Notes under the pieces: generated by a model | Told to the model about the DNA's origin: nothing | Databases searched by the model: none | Seen by the model: only the letters and a program-made list of their open reading frames with translations | Program-made: the position numbers and the translations under genes | DNA from: Bacillota bacterium | GTDB lineage: Bacteria; Bacillota; Clostridia; Acetivibrionales; DSM-1351 | Direction: 5' to 3' | Assembly: GCA_023398105.1 (NCBI GenBank) | Contig: JAEWST010000072.1 | Coordinates: forward strand, 1-27,375 | Length of the DNA: 27,375 bases | Shown: positions 6,963 through 14,848 of the stretch, one piece after another | Layout of the letters: each line of letters begins with the position of its first letter | Numbering within the stretch: position 1 is the stretch's first letter

Positions 6963-7829
6963 TTGAATATCACCAATAATATGTTATTAAAGAATAAACA
7001 TTCTATAGGGGCTTTGAAAATTATAGTCCTGGCTATATCCGTCACATTGTTGTTTACCTCCTGCATTCCTCAAGCAGTAGATATTGAAATCAGGCAGACG
7101 CCAACGCCATCTATAGCCCCAATGACGACCCAGCCGCCAATTGTGACACCAACGGCACCTACACAAACCACAACACCCATTACAAGTGAGAATACTTCAC
7201 AAAGTGACGGGTTGTTCGCACCGATTATTAATGCGTATGCAGTACTTGAACGTAGCGGCTATAATTCTTTCGACAAAGATATCATTGGAGATTCTGTGTT
7301 GACGGAAATTGGTGGAAGATCCTACAACTTCGGTGAAAAGCCGACTCTTGTGTATTCCTTTTACGATATAAACAGCGATGGTTCACCGGAATTACTAATT
7401 GGAGCAGATGAGGCTATTTCCGGGATCTATATTTTGCAAAATGAATCTCCTGTACCCGTCATTCAAGTAGAATCACGGCACTATCTTAGTTTGTTAATGG
7501 ATAGCGATGGTAATAGTGTTATTGAAGATTCATGGGGTCACATGGGCTATGCTACTGACTTTTTTTACACGATTGATGAGGACGGAATGTTAGTAATACT
7601 AAATAAACTTTTCACAAATGGCGATGACAAAAAGGACGGCGAGTTCATTGGACATTTTCGTGCTAAAGATGTTCAAGGCGAAGAAGTCAGTATTACAGAG
7701 GAAGAATATTGTTCTTTAATACGGAAATATGGTTCAGCAGGTTATGAACCACTTGAAGATACAGGAAAAGCAAGAATGATTAATGTTATATGGAAGCCTG
7801 TCGCTACTTATAAGCAAGAATCTGAATGA
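6963..7829 (+). CDS. Lipoprotein with Pro/Thr-rich linker
   Basis: A 288-residue predicted lipoprotein. The signal peptide ends in a lipobox LFTSC (Cys at residue 34). A Pro/Thr-rich linker covers about residues 43-75, followed by a globular domain that includes YDINSDGSPELLIGADE, a DxNxDG calcium-loop-like motif common in secreted Clostridia lipoproteins. The function is unknown. The TTG start at 6963 has GGGGGG about nine bases upstream; ATG at 6981 is an alternative that keeps the signal peptide. It shares its cassette interval with the zinc-ribbon gene, with 105 bases between them and no clear site. Confidence 0.8.
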   Translation: MNITNNMLLKNKHSIGALKIIVLAISVTLLFTSCIPQAVDIEIRQTPTPSIAPMTTQPPIVTPTAPTQTTTPITSENTSQSDGLFAPIINAYAVLERSGYNSFDKDIIGDSVLTEIGGRSYNFGEKPTLVYSFYDINSDGSPELLIGADEAISGIYILQNESPVPVIQVESRHYLSLLMDSDGNSVIEDSWGHMGYATDFFYTIDEDGMLVILNKLFTNGDDKKDGEFIGHFRAKDVQGEEVSITEEEYCSLIRKYGSAGYEPLEDTGKARMINVIWKPVATYKQESE

Positions 7830-7905
7830 TACCCCGTAAAATTTAGGCGGACTGGAAAACAGGAATGTTAAAAATATGGTCTGGCTCTTCGGGGAATGAA
7901 ACTTC

Positions 7906-8001
7906 ACCTAACAAAGCTATACAACCTAGGCGGCAAGCGCCGCCACGGAGAAAGGCTCCGCTGGTCCAGTTCGTCAGCATTGTAAAACTGGTACGTTATA
8001 A
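7906..8001 (+). repeat. attC-like recombination site 8 (compact form)
   Basis: The site is 96 bp from ACCTAAC to GTTATAA. The opening arm has been cut short (AAAGCTATACAACC) and joins directly to the CCTAGGCGGCAAGCGCCGCC hairpin; the closing arm is ATTGTAAAACTGGTACGTTA. It looks like a long-form site that lost its first inner branch. Confidence 0.82.
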
Positions 8002-8060
8002 GAAATGCCGCGTGCTGAGCCTTGTAACTAAAGAGAAAAAAGAAACTGGGGTTGAGCTAT

Positions 8061-8879
8061 ATGAGAGTATCAGTTTTCTATTTTAGTGGTACAGGAAATA
8101 CAGAGTGGGCAGTTAATCAATTATATGAGTGTTTAATCAACGAAGGTAATGAGTGTAGAGTATACAATATCGAAAATGAGATAATTGGCTTGAATGAAAC
8201 AATTAAGAATTCTGATATTGTTGGTTTTGCTTTCCCAATATATGGAGCAAATATGCCTAATATTATGTTTAGGTTTCTTCAAGAGCTTAATCATATAAAT
8301 GATGGAAATATTATTAAACCTGCTTTTATTGTTACTACAGCAGGGTATGTTGATGGATTTGGTCCATTATCTGCAAATCGGCAGCTTAAAACCTGTGGAT
8401 TTAAGCTATTGTCTTATAATAATATTAAATTAAGTAATAATCTCTCAACACCATTACTAAAAGCTAGTATCCAGAGTAATGACAATATAAAAATAAGGAT
8501 TGAAAGAAATAAATTAGTTATAAGTAAAATAGTAAATCATATCATCACAAAGAAAAAGTATATTCGAAATATAGGTCCTTATCTCATTCCTGGCTATATC
8601 ATTAGAAAAGTAACGAAAAAAAGCCAAAAAGACTGTTACCTAGCATTAAGCGTAAATAAAGATCAGTGTAAGAAATGTATGCTTTGTGTAAACAGGTGCC
8701 CAACCAAAAGTATTATTTTTATGGATGGTAATTTTAGATTTTTATCAACATGTACAGCATGTATGAGATGTTATAACTTTTGTCCTACCAATGCTATCTA
8801 TCATTTTGGGAAATATGCAGATCCTGAAATATACAAAAGATATAAAGGCCCACCAAGATGTTTCACCGGAGATATTTAA
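8061..8879 (+). CDS. Flavodoxin-ferredoxin fusion (EFR1 family)
   Basis: A 272-residue electron-transfer protein. The N-terminus has a flavodoxin-type FMN phosphate loop (VFYFSGTGNTEW, about residues 5-16). The C-terminus carries two [4Fe-4S] motifs: C203, C206, C209, C213 and C231, C234, C237, C241 (CxxCxxCxxxCP twice). This matches EFR1-type ferredoxins of anaerobes, which pass electrons within the cytoplasm; the partner is unknown. The ATG at 8061 starts directly at the flavodoxin strand. It supports an anaerobic host. A P-loop kinase gene follows after 61 bases in the same cassette interval. Confidence 0.9.
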   Translation: MRVSVFYFSGTGNTEWAVNQLYECLINEGNECRVYNIENEIIGLNETIKNSDIVGFAFPIYGANMPNIMFRFLQELNHINDGNIIKPAFIVTTAGYVDGFGPLSANRQLKTCGFKLLSYNNIKLSNNLSTPLLKASIQSNDNIKIRIERNKLVISKIVNHIITKKKYIRNIGPYLIPGYIIRKVTKKSQKDCYLALSVNKDQCKKCMLCVNRCPTKSIIFMDGNFRFLSTCTACMRCYNFCPTNAIYHFGKYADPEIYKRYKGPPRCFTGDI

Positions 8880-8940
8880 AAGCAGATGCTAAAACCTAAG
8901 AAATGCTTGAAAGCGTTAATTTGCAAATGGGGAGATGGAA

Positions 8941-9510
8941 ATGAATAGAGAGTGGTGTGTCTTACTAATTGGTGGTGCATCGGGTTCAGGTAAAACTTGC
9001 GTTAGTTATCCTTTAGCGAAAATGTACGGTGTCAATTTAATAGAGGTTGATGATTTTCAGGTATTTTTATTTTCTATGTCAAAGCCTGAAGAACAACCAG
9101 AAATACATTATTGGGACACTCATCCGGAGTGGCAAAGTGAAGGTGTTGAGAACACTATGCAACAGCTTATTAATGTTGGAAGGGCTATTAAGCCAGGGCT
9201 TGAGGCGGTTATCAATAACCATATAGATGCAAATATTCCTGTAATTATTGAAGGTGATTTTATATTGCCGGAACTATCCGCCTCATTTGATAGTCCTAAA
9301 GTAAGGTCACTATTCATCCATGAGCCCTCTAGGAATCAGATATTGAACAATTATCTAATAAGGGAAAAGGAAAGCGGCCTGCAACACTATCGGGCTGATG
9401 TAAGTCACCGCTTTGGTAATTGGCTAGCCTCAGAATGTGAAAAATACAATGTGCCTGTTATTGAATCAAGGCCATGGGATACGGTTATAGAAAGAGTTTT
9501 AAAACTATGA
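8941..9510 (+). CDS. P-loop nucleotide-dependent kinase-like protein
   Basis: A 189-residue P-loop NTPase with Walker A GGASGSGKT (about residues 11-19). An acidic VDDF segment and the IIEGDF segment may serve as Walker B or substrate contacts. The size and layout suggest a small-molecule kinase (AAA_33 or 2-phosphoglycerate-kinase-like), not a specific known enzyme. The ATG at 8941 is preferred over 8935 because GGGGAG abuts the upstream ATG but stands six bases from the second. It ends 47 bases before an attC half-site. Confidence 0.78.
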   Translation: MNREWCVLLIGGASGSGKTCVSYPLAKMYGVNLIEVDDFQVFLFSMSKPEEQPEIHYWDTHPEWQSEGVENTMQQLINVGRAIKPGLEAVINNHIDANIPVIIEGDFILPELSASFDSPKVRSLFIHEPSRNQILNNYLIREKESGLQHYRADVSHRFGNWLASECEKYNVPVIESRPWDTVIERVLKL

Positions 9511-9557
9511 GTAATAATTTTCATTGTATTTACTAGAAAGTAGGAAAGCCAAACGTC

Positions 9558-9579
9558 ACATAACAATGCTTTTACGCAA
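9558..9579 (+). repeat. attC half-site (opening arm only)
   Basis: ACATAACAATGCTTTTACGC is an exact opening arm, but it runs straight into AAATAAGGGAGG, the ribosome binding site of the next gene. The rest of the site has been deleted. Confidence 0.75.
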
Positions 9580-9595
9580 ATAAGGGAGGAACACA

Positions 9596-10396
9596 ATGAA
9601 GTTAATATCTGCCTTGAGTTTAGCAGCGAGGAAACATCTTGAGTTTACTGATTTGCAGTATATGCTCGACGCTGCCTGTGAAAATCCTAATATTTCTAGA
9701 GTTTATGTTGATGATGAAGTTATTCCAAGTATATGTATCATGCAAATAAAGCATATGATTTTTATAGGGGGCAAGTTTTCATATGAACTTTTGAACTATT
9801 TGCTTGATCAAATACTTAATTTGAATTTGAGAAATAGTTACCGTGTTTTTTACATATTCTGTGGTACACTCGAATGGGAAAAAGCTATAAGATACCAATT
9901 AGCAGAACGTTGTAATAAATATGAGCGCAGCCTTTATCATATCAAGCCGACTTTCATAGAAGCAGCACCTATTAATGTTACTATAAAGGAAATTGACTCT
10001 GCGCTTATGAATTCAAGCATCAACAACTTTGATATGATAAACGAAGAAGTACTTGGAACTGCGACATATGACAGTATGGAAGATTTCTTTTTACGTGGTA
10101 TTGGTTATACACCTGTTATTGATCATAAAGTTTGCGGTTTTTGTACAAGCGAATATCCAAGTAAAAGTGCATTGGCGATTGGTATTGAGGTTTTAGAAGA
10201 GTATCAAAGGGAAGGCATCGCAAAAGCTATGACAATTAGATTTCTAAATAAGGCAGCACAGCGGGGGTTAAATGTGTATTGGGAATGTTGGAAGAATAAT
10301 ATTCCTTCAATAAAGACAGCACTGTCATGCGGATTTAGAAAAGTTGCTGATTATCCAATGCTATTTGTTGATTTTGGATTATCTAGTAACGGGTAA
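9596..10396 (+). CDS. GNAT-family acetyltransferase
   Basis: A 266-residue protein whose C-terminal half is a GNAT fold: GIEVLEEYQREGIAKAMTIRFL holds the acetyl-CoA pyrophosphate-binding loop (Q/RxxGxA), followed by YWECWKNN and SCGFRKVADY. The extra N-terminal domain and length match the GNAT_acetyltran type common in Firmicutes. The substrate is unknown. AGGGAGG sits eight bases before the ATG and immediately follows the attC half-site, so this gene seems to have been fused to a truncated site. Confidence 0.85.
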   Translation: MKLISALSLAARKHLEFTDLQYMLDAACENPNISRVYVDDEVIPSICIMQIKHMIFIGGKFSYELLNYLLDQILNLNLRNSYRVFYIFCGTLEWEKAIRYQLAERCNKYERSLYHIKPTFIEAAPINVTIKEIDSALMNSSINNFDMINEEVLGTATYDSMEDFFLRGIGYTPVIDHKVCGFCTSEYPSKSALAIGIEVLEEYQREGIAKAMTIRFLNKAAQRGLNVYWECWKNNIPSIKTALSCGFRKVADYPMLFVDFGLSSNG

Positions 10397-10420
10397 GGTT
10401 TACGAAGTACAGGGTGCGTC

Positions 10421-10506
10421 AGATAACAGTGCTTTTACGCTATGGGCGTGCTCATGGGTCATTGCTGCCAAACTATTATTAATATGGAAAACCGTGACGG
10501 TTTATG
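10421..10506 (+). repeat. Degenerate attC-like site 10
   Basis: The opening arm AGATAACAGTGCTTTTACGC is well preserved. The closing arm GAAAACCGTGACGGTTTATG carries an extra base before the core. The central GCGGC hairpin is missing, leaving 86 bp. Confidence 0.7.
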
Positions 10507-10527
10507 GATGGGATGCAAAGTTCTTCG

Positions 10528-10553
10528 TCTAGCATTGCTTTTACACAAGGGCA
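10528..10553 (+). repeat. attC half-site remnant
   Basis: GTCTAGCATTGCTTTTACAC followed by AAGGGCA aligns with the opening arm of the intact sites but has lost the TAAC core (now TAGC). It lies 21 bases after site 10 with no gene between. Confidence 0.6.
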
Positions 10554-10638
10554 CTTGTATTTAGCTCAAGGATATATTATGTTAACCTAATGCCTAATTA
10601 TATATAATTTGTCTTTTAAAAAAAGGGGGATGACTTTT

Positions 10639-11433
10639 ATGGTGCCAAGTAGCCATAGTAATTTTATTAATAATTCTATAGAAATACTAAAAGATGACTC
10701 AAGAATTTTAGGTATAGCCGCAGGAGGCTCTTACATATCAGGCGAAATGGATGAGTTCTCTGATATTGACCTTGTTATAGCTGTTACTGATAATGATTTT
10801 AAAGCTGTAATGGATGATAGGTTTAAAATAGTAGAGAGATTAGGGAAAGTGCTATCAGCTTTCACTGGTGAACATGTTGGTGAGCCAAGACTGGTTATTT
10901 GCTTATATGGGCCACCGTTACTACATGTAGATTTTAAGTTTGTATCAGTAGAAGATATAGCTATAAGAGTTGAAGATCCAATAATTTTATGGGAGCGAGA
11001 TAGTGCAATTACAAATCGTCTACAATTGAGTGAGGCTAAATTTCCAATACCTGATTTGCAGTGGATTGAAGATAGATTTTGGGTCTGGATACATTATGGA
11101 GCAACAAAATTAGGAAGAAATGAGATTTTTGAAGCAATAGAATTTATATCTTTTTTGCGACAGGTTGTAATAGGACCACTAATATTGATGAAAAATGGAA
11201 AACTTCCTCGTGGGGTGAGAAGAATTGAATCTGATGCTCCTAAAGATATACCTCTATTGCTAGAAACAATCCCTACCCATAGTGCTAAAAGTTGTATTGA
11301 AGCTTTGCAAGTAATCATTAAACTTTATATAGACTTGCGAGACCACCATGTTACGACTGAACTGATAAAGCGTACTGAAGCAGAAAAGTATTCAAGAGAT
11401 TATTTAAATGAAATTCAAAAAATTATAAAATAG
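10639..11433 (+). CDS. Nucleotidyltransferase-domain protein
   Basis: A 264-residue protein with the pol-beta-type nucleotidyltransferase motif: GGSYISGEMDEFSDIDLVI (about residues 26-44) is the GS-x(n)-DxD signature, and HVDFKFV supplies a likely third Asp. A helical C-terminal domain follows. Relatives include proteins annotated as aminoglycoside-type nucleotidyltransferases, but nothing here fixes the substrate. The ATG at 10639 is chosen because AGGGGGATG lies at proper distance; in-frame starts further upstream overlap this binding site. An antibiotic-modifying role is possible but unproven. Confidence 0.83.
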   Translation: MVPSSHSNFINNSIEILKDDSRILGIAAGGSYISGEMDEFSDIDLVIAVTDNDFKAVMDDRFKIVERLGKVLSAFTGEHVGEPRLVICLYGPPLLHVDFKFVSVEDIAIRVEDPIILWERDSAITNRLQLSEAKFPIPDLQWIEDRFWVWIHYGATKLGRNEIFEAIEFISFLRQVVIGPLILMKNGKLPRGVRRIESDAPKDIPLLLETIPTHSAKSCIEALQVIIKLYIDLRDHHVTTELIKRTEAEKYSRDYLNEIQKIIK

Positions 11434-11606
11434 CTTGTTAGCTGTTTATTTGTAGAGTTATGTGTAACAGTTCATTAATAGTTTTTACCTATTGCTAGAA
11501 CGCTCTCCCTGCCTTAATTATATCATACAATTAATGGAAGATAAAGTCTGTTCATTTTTGCACCATTCTGCTAAAATATAGCAATAAAGTTCATGGGAGG
11601 AGCGCT

Positions 11607-12239
11607 ATGAATACTATAAAGGCAAAAGAATGCTATAAAGCTTTATTAGCGCAGAAGCTAATTGAAGAGTTTGAAAAACGGAATATGGAAGGATTTTATT
11701 GCGAGACCAAAGATGATGCCCGTATAAAAGTCCTTGAAATGATTCCTAAAGACAGTTTTGTTTCTTGTGGAAGTTCTGTTACCCTTGATGAAATTGGTTT
11801 GAGGGTCGCGTTAAAAAATGATGGATACAATTTTATAGACCCAAAAGACGCTCAAGATGCTAGAGCTATGGAGAAAGTTGCTCATCAAGCATTAAGTGCC
11901 GATTACTTTTTAATGAGTTCTAATGCTATATCGGCTACCGGCGAGTTAGTAAATGCAGATGGCATTGGTAATAGGGTAGCTCCTCTTATTTTTGGGCCCA
12001 AAAATGTCATAGTAATAGCTGGACTCAATAAAGTTGAGCCAAACATAGATGCAGCTATTCTTCGAGTAAAAAACTATGCAGCGCAAATGATCTGTTTGGC
12101 ATTTAAGCAGGACTTCTCAACTTTTGATGACCTTTCTAAAGCAGCTGAAGATAGTTGTTGTCAGCTTGTAATTACAAGTAAGACCGTGTTTAAAGGCCGA
12201 ATTAAAGTAATACTTGTTGGAGAAAGTTTAGGTTTTTAG
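11607..12239 (+). CDS. LUD-domain (LutC/DUF162-like) protein
   Basis: A 210-residue single-domain LUD protein. The characteristic segments are FVSCGSSVTLDEIGL, DYFLMSSNAISATGELVNADGIGNRVAPLIFGP and VIVIAGLNKV, as in stand-alone LUD proteins of anaerobes. LutC-like subunits act in lactate utilisation; the function of stand-alone versions is unsettled. GGGAGGAGC precedes the ATG. The 173 bases upstream hold no recognisable site, so its cassette boundary is lost. The next gene, a cupin, starts 49 bases downstream. Confidence 0.88.
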   Translation: MNTIKAKECYKALLAQKLIEEFEKRNMEGFYCETKDDARIKVLEMIPKDSFVSCGSSVTLDEIGLRVALKNDGYNFIDPKDAQDARAMEKVAHQALSADYFLMSSNAISATGELVNADGIGNRVAPLIFGPKNVIVIAGLNKVEPNIDAAILRVKNYAAQMICLAFKQDFSTFDDLSKAAEDSCCQLVITSKTVFKGRIKVILVGESLGF

Positions 12240-12288
12240 TTTAAATGCTAATCTTTAGATTTTTATTATTTGATCGGAGGGCAAATAT

Positions 12289-12618
12289 ATGAAGATTCAT
12301 GATGTCCCGTTTGGAACGGTCGATTGGAATTCAATTGAACCAACAAAGCATCCTGGTATAACGGGTGAAGCCTATTGGCGTACTTTAGAAATTGGGAATA
12401 TACGGGTTAGAATGGTAGAGTATTCACCAGGGTATTTTGCAGATCATTGGTGTAGTCGTGGGCATGTACTTCTCGTTTTGGAAGGTGAACTAGTTACCGA
12501 ACTTGAGGATGGAAGAGAATTTATACTTACTCCAGGAGTAAGTTATCATGTTGCGGATAACATTAATCCACATCGTTCGCATACCGAAAAGGGTGCTAAA
12601 TTGTTTATAGTAGATTAA
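12289..12618 (+). CDS. DHCW-motif cupin-fold protein
   Basis: A 109-residue single-domain cupin. The motif DHWC (residues 52-55) followed by H59 and LVLEGEL matches the family named DHCW-motif cupin. It is cytoplasmic, with a likely metal site at the His residues; its reaction is unknown. GGAGGG lies ten bases before the ATG. An RTCCRY-type hairpin (12643) and attC fragments follow the stop, as expected for a cassette gene. Confidence 0.87.
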   Translation: MKIHDVPFGTVDWNSIEPTKHPGITGEAYWRTLEIGNIRVRMVEYSPGYFADHWCSRGHVLLVLEGELVTELEDGREFILTPGVSYHVADNINPHRSHTEKGAKLFIVD

Positions 12619-12642
12619 TTGAAAACAATAAACTGTAAAAGG

Positions 12643-12662
12643 TTCAGCAGTCCATGGTTGAA
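12643..12662 (+). repeat. Degenerate RTCCRY-loop hairpin
   Basis: TTCAGC and GGTTGAA pair imperfectly around loop GTCCAT. It directly abuts an attC fragment instead of standing about 25 bases away, suggesting a deletion between hairpin and site. Confidence 0.45.
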
Positions 12663-12700
12663 GTTGGCTCCGTTGGTCCGGTTCATCGGCGCCGTGTTGA
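12661..12700 (+). repeat. attC remnant (3' inner part)
   Basis: GGCTCCGTTGGTCCGGTTCA then TCGGCGCCGTG aligns with the region before the closing arm of intact sites (GGCTCCGCTGGTCCGGTTCG). The CGTAAAACCGGGACGTTAG closing arm is gone. Confidence 0.65.
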
Positions 12701-12737
12701 TTAATACATAACATCTACATAAACGAGTGACCACTTC

Positions 12738-12768
12738 TTATGACAATGCTTTTATGCAGGGGGCATAG
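12738..12768 (+). repeat. attC half-site (opening arm)
   Basis: TTATGACAATGCTTTTATGC with GGGGGCATAG after it aligns with the opening arm, with core TATGAC in place of xxxTAAC. No closing arm follows before the next gene at 12818. Confidence 0.68.
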
Positions 12769-12817
12769 CAAGATAATTCTATCAAGTCTCTGGAGTAATG
12801 ATTTAGGAGGATTGGTT

Positions 12818-13336
12818 ATGGCAAAAATTTTTAAACAAAAAGATCTAATATTTACACCGAGGAAATCTCCAATATCCGAATTTTTATGGCACACTAGTCA
12901 AAAGCTATCACAATTGGCAAATTCGCAACATCTTCAATTTGATGTAAGGGCATTAGATTCGGGTAAATATTCATACCCTTATCATTTTCATAGGAATGCG
13001 GAAGAGATTTTTGTAATTATTTCAGGCAATGCAATGCTTAGGACGCCTGATGGGTTTAAGGAATTATCGACTGGTGATATTGCCTTTTTTGAAATGGGAA
13101 CAACAGGAGCACACCAATTATATAATCACACGGATAGTCCATGTACATTTCTGGATATTAGGACAACTGTTGGACTAGATGTATGTGAATATCCGGACTC
13201 AGGTAAAATAAACATTCTACCTTATCAAGAGATATACCAAAAAGACGACATAGCTGATTATTATTTAAACGAAGATAAAGTACAGGATAAATGGCCACCA
13301 GAGATAATTAAGAAGAAGTCAGTTGACGGGGTATGA
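12818..13336 (+). CDS. Cupin-domain protein
   Basis: A 172-residue protein with a conserved-barrel motif: YHFHRNAEEIFVIISG gives H56, H58 and E62/E63 as likely metal ligands, then GDIAFFEMGTTGAHQLYN in the second motif. The reaction is unknown. The ATG at 12818 follows TAGGAGG; the reading frame extends back to 12740 only through the attC half-site, which is not coding. The SUFU-domain gene starts 25 bases after its stop, and the two may travel as one unit. Confidence 0.85.
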   Translation: MAKIFKQKDLIFTPRKSPISEFLWHTSQKLSQLANSQHLQFDVRALDSGKYSYPYHFHRNAEEIFVIISGNAMLRTPDGFKELSTGDIAFFEMGTTGAHQLYNHTDSPCTFLDIRTTVGLDVCEYPDSGKINILPYQEIYQKDDIADYYLNEDKVQDKWPPEIIKKKSVDGV

Positions 13337-13361
13337 CATAGTATAAGTGGAGGAAACCCAT

Positions 13362-14021
13362 ATGACATTGGAAGAGTATAAAAAGTATTCATCTGAACAT
13401 GAAGACTGGGCCCCTGGTTGGGAAGCTATTGACGAAGTATTTGATTATCTTTATCCTAATCAGAAACCTGCACATTATGGAACAGATTTACATAAACGTT
13501 CCATATTTGGCGGGGACGAGTATTTGGATGGTTATAGTATTTATCATTCACCTAATGGATACAAACATATACTGACATATGGAATGACTGAACTATACAC
13601 CAATGAGGAAATTTTTGGTGGCGAATGGAGCCGTTGGGGTTATGAAATGACAATAAAACTTAAAGAAGATACGAATGAAGATTGTATGTGGGCAATAAAT
13701 ATGTTAGCTAATCTTGCTCGTTATACCTATACAAAGAAAAGGCTCTTTGAACCAATGCAATTTATTGCGGGAAATGGTACCTCTCTACATATAGGCATAG
13801 ATTCTGCCATTACAGCTCTATTTATAGTTAATGACACTGAAGCTAATGGAATTGACACTATACACGGAAGAGTTGAATTTACACAATTAGTCGGAATTAC
13901 ACAACGAGAGTTGGAAGTATTGAAAGAAAACCATAGTCAAGCGCAAATATTTATTGAGAATATAAAGAAAGATAATCCGTATTTTGTTACAGATATGAAG
14001 CGGACAAAGTCGTATATATAG
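13362..14021 (+). CDS. Suppressor-of-fused (SUFU) domain protein
   Basis: A 219-residue bacterial SUFU-domain protein: an acidic start with WEAIDEVFDYLYPNQKPAHYGT, then YSIYHS..YKHILTYGMTELY, GEWSRWGYEMTIKL, and a C-terminal VGITQRELEVLK. In bacteria such domains are often immunity proteins of polymorphic toxin systems, but no toxin gene is adjacent, so this is only a possibility. GTGGAGG stands eight bases before the ATG. It is coupled in spacing to the preceding cupin gene. Confidence 0.87.
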   Translation: MTLEEYKKYSSEHEDWAPGWEAIDEVFDYLYPNQKPAHYGTDLHKRSIFGGDEYLDGYSIYHSPNGYKHILTYGMTELYTNEEIFGGEWSRWGYEMTIKLKEDTNEDCMWAINMLANLARYTYTKKRLFEPMQFIAGNGTSLHIGIDSAITALFIVNDTEANGIDTIHGRVEFTQLVGITQRELEVLKENHSQAQIFIENIKKDNPYFVTDMKRTKSYI

Positions 14022-14054
14022 ATCAAGTATGATAATACGTCACTCCACTCAGGA

Positions 14055-14077
14055 GCTGTATCATTTTACGCGGGCAT
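14055..14077 (+). repeat. Weak attC opening-arm remnant
   Basis: GCTGTATCATTTTACGCGGG then CAT retains the TTTTACGC-GGGCAT portion of the opening arm; the core and closing arm are lost. Confidence 0.4.
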
Positions 14078-14160
14078 AAATTTGGAAATAAAGCCATAAC
14101 TTCTCACATAAGCATAATTAGAAGTTGTTTCACAGTAGACATCATTTCAAGGAGTTTAGT

Positions 14161-14820
14161 ATGAGGAAACTACTAATGAAAATTAAGAATTCTTCACCTA
14201 AGAAAAAGTTCCGATACTATTTTTTTCTTGTCGTTCTTGGTTTGGCAGTAATTTCAGTAATTACGCTCTCTTTTTATGTTGGAAGAGTGTTCTACATTAA
14301 GAACTATGGTATAAAACTTGTACCGTTAAAAAATCACTCTATACAAGTATCAAGCTATTATAGGCAAAATGATCCTAGGTGGCAAGATGTCGAAATCGGC
14401 ACTTCAAGGAGAAAGATGGGCAGTACAGGTTGTCTTATTTCTTCTGTATCAACAGCTATATCACAGCTTCGGTCTCCTGTAACGCCAGAAGAATTGAATA
14501 AAATGCTTACTCAGGTTAATGGTTTTCAAGGAGCTGACTTGATATGGTATAAAATTAACGAGGTTTTTCCTGAAATAGATTATAGATATAGCCGTATCTT
14601 CAGTAGAGAAAAAATCGAGAAAGACTTAGAAAAAGGGCTGCTGCCTATTGTTAATGTAAAATATAATAAAACAGGTGTAACTCATTGGGTACTCATTGTA
14701 GGAGCAGATGATGGCGAATTTATTATTTGTGATCCTTTAGGTGATGGAAATTCGACTAGGCTACTTTCTGATCATGGAAATGTATTTGCTTATCGTGTTA
14801 TTGAGAAGGTTGCTGATTAA
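14161..14820 (+). CDS. Membrane-anchored C39-like peptidase
   Basis: A 219-residue protein with a basic N-terminus, one membrane helix (about residues 20-42) and an extracellular C39-like papain fold. Catalytic candidates are C91 in MGSTGCLISS, H175 in VTHWVLIVGADD and D191 in FIICDPLGDG. It matches peptidase_C39_2 proteins, whose substrates are mostly unknown. CAAGGAG lies seven bases before the ATG. A broken arylamine N-acetyltransferase follows 28 bases after its stop. Confidence 0.87.
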   Translation: MRKLLMKIKNSSPKKKFRYYFFLVVLGLAVISVITLSFYVGRVFYIKNYGIKLVPLKNHSIQVSSYYRQNDPRWQDVEIGTSRRKMGSTGCLISSVSTAISQLRSPVTPEELNKMLTQVNGFQGADLIWYKINEVFPEIDYRYSRIFSREKIEKDLEKGLLPIVNVKYNKTGVTHWVLIVGADDGEFIICDPLGDGNSTRLLSDHGNVFAYRVIEKVAD

Positions 14821-14848
14821 AAGAAATAAGAAGGAAAGAAAACAACTA

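Noticed and set aside
216..7995. CRISPR array
   Set aside because: Repeats are 92-207 bp, imperfectly palindromic and separated by whole genes, not by uniform short spacers.
7865..8086. Open frame across attC 8
   Set aside because: It is site-derived sequence running into the flavodoxin-ferredoxin gene in another frame.
10344..10532. Open frame across the degenerate site at 10421
   Set aside because: It starts inside the GNAT gene in another frame and covers only repeat sequence.
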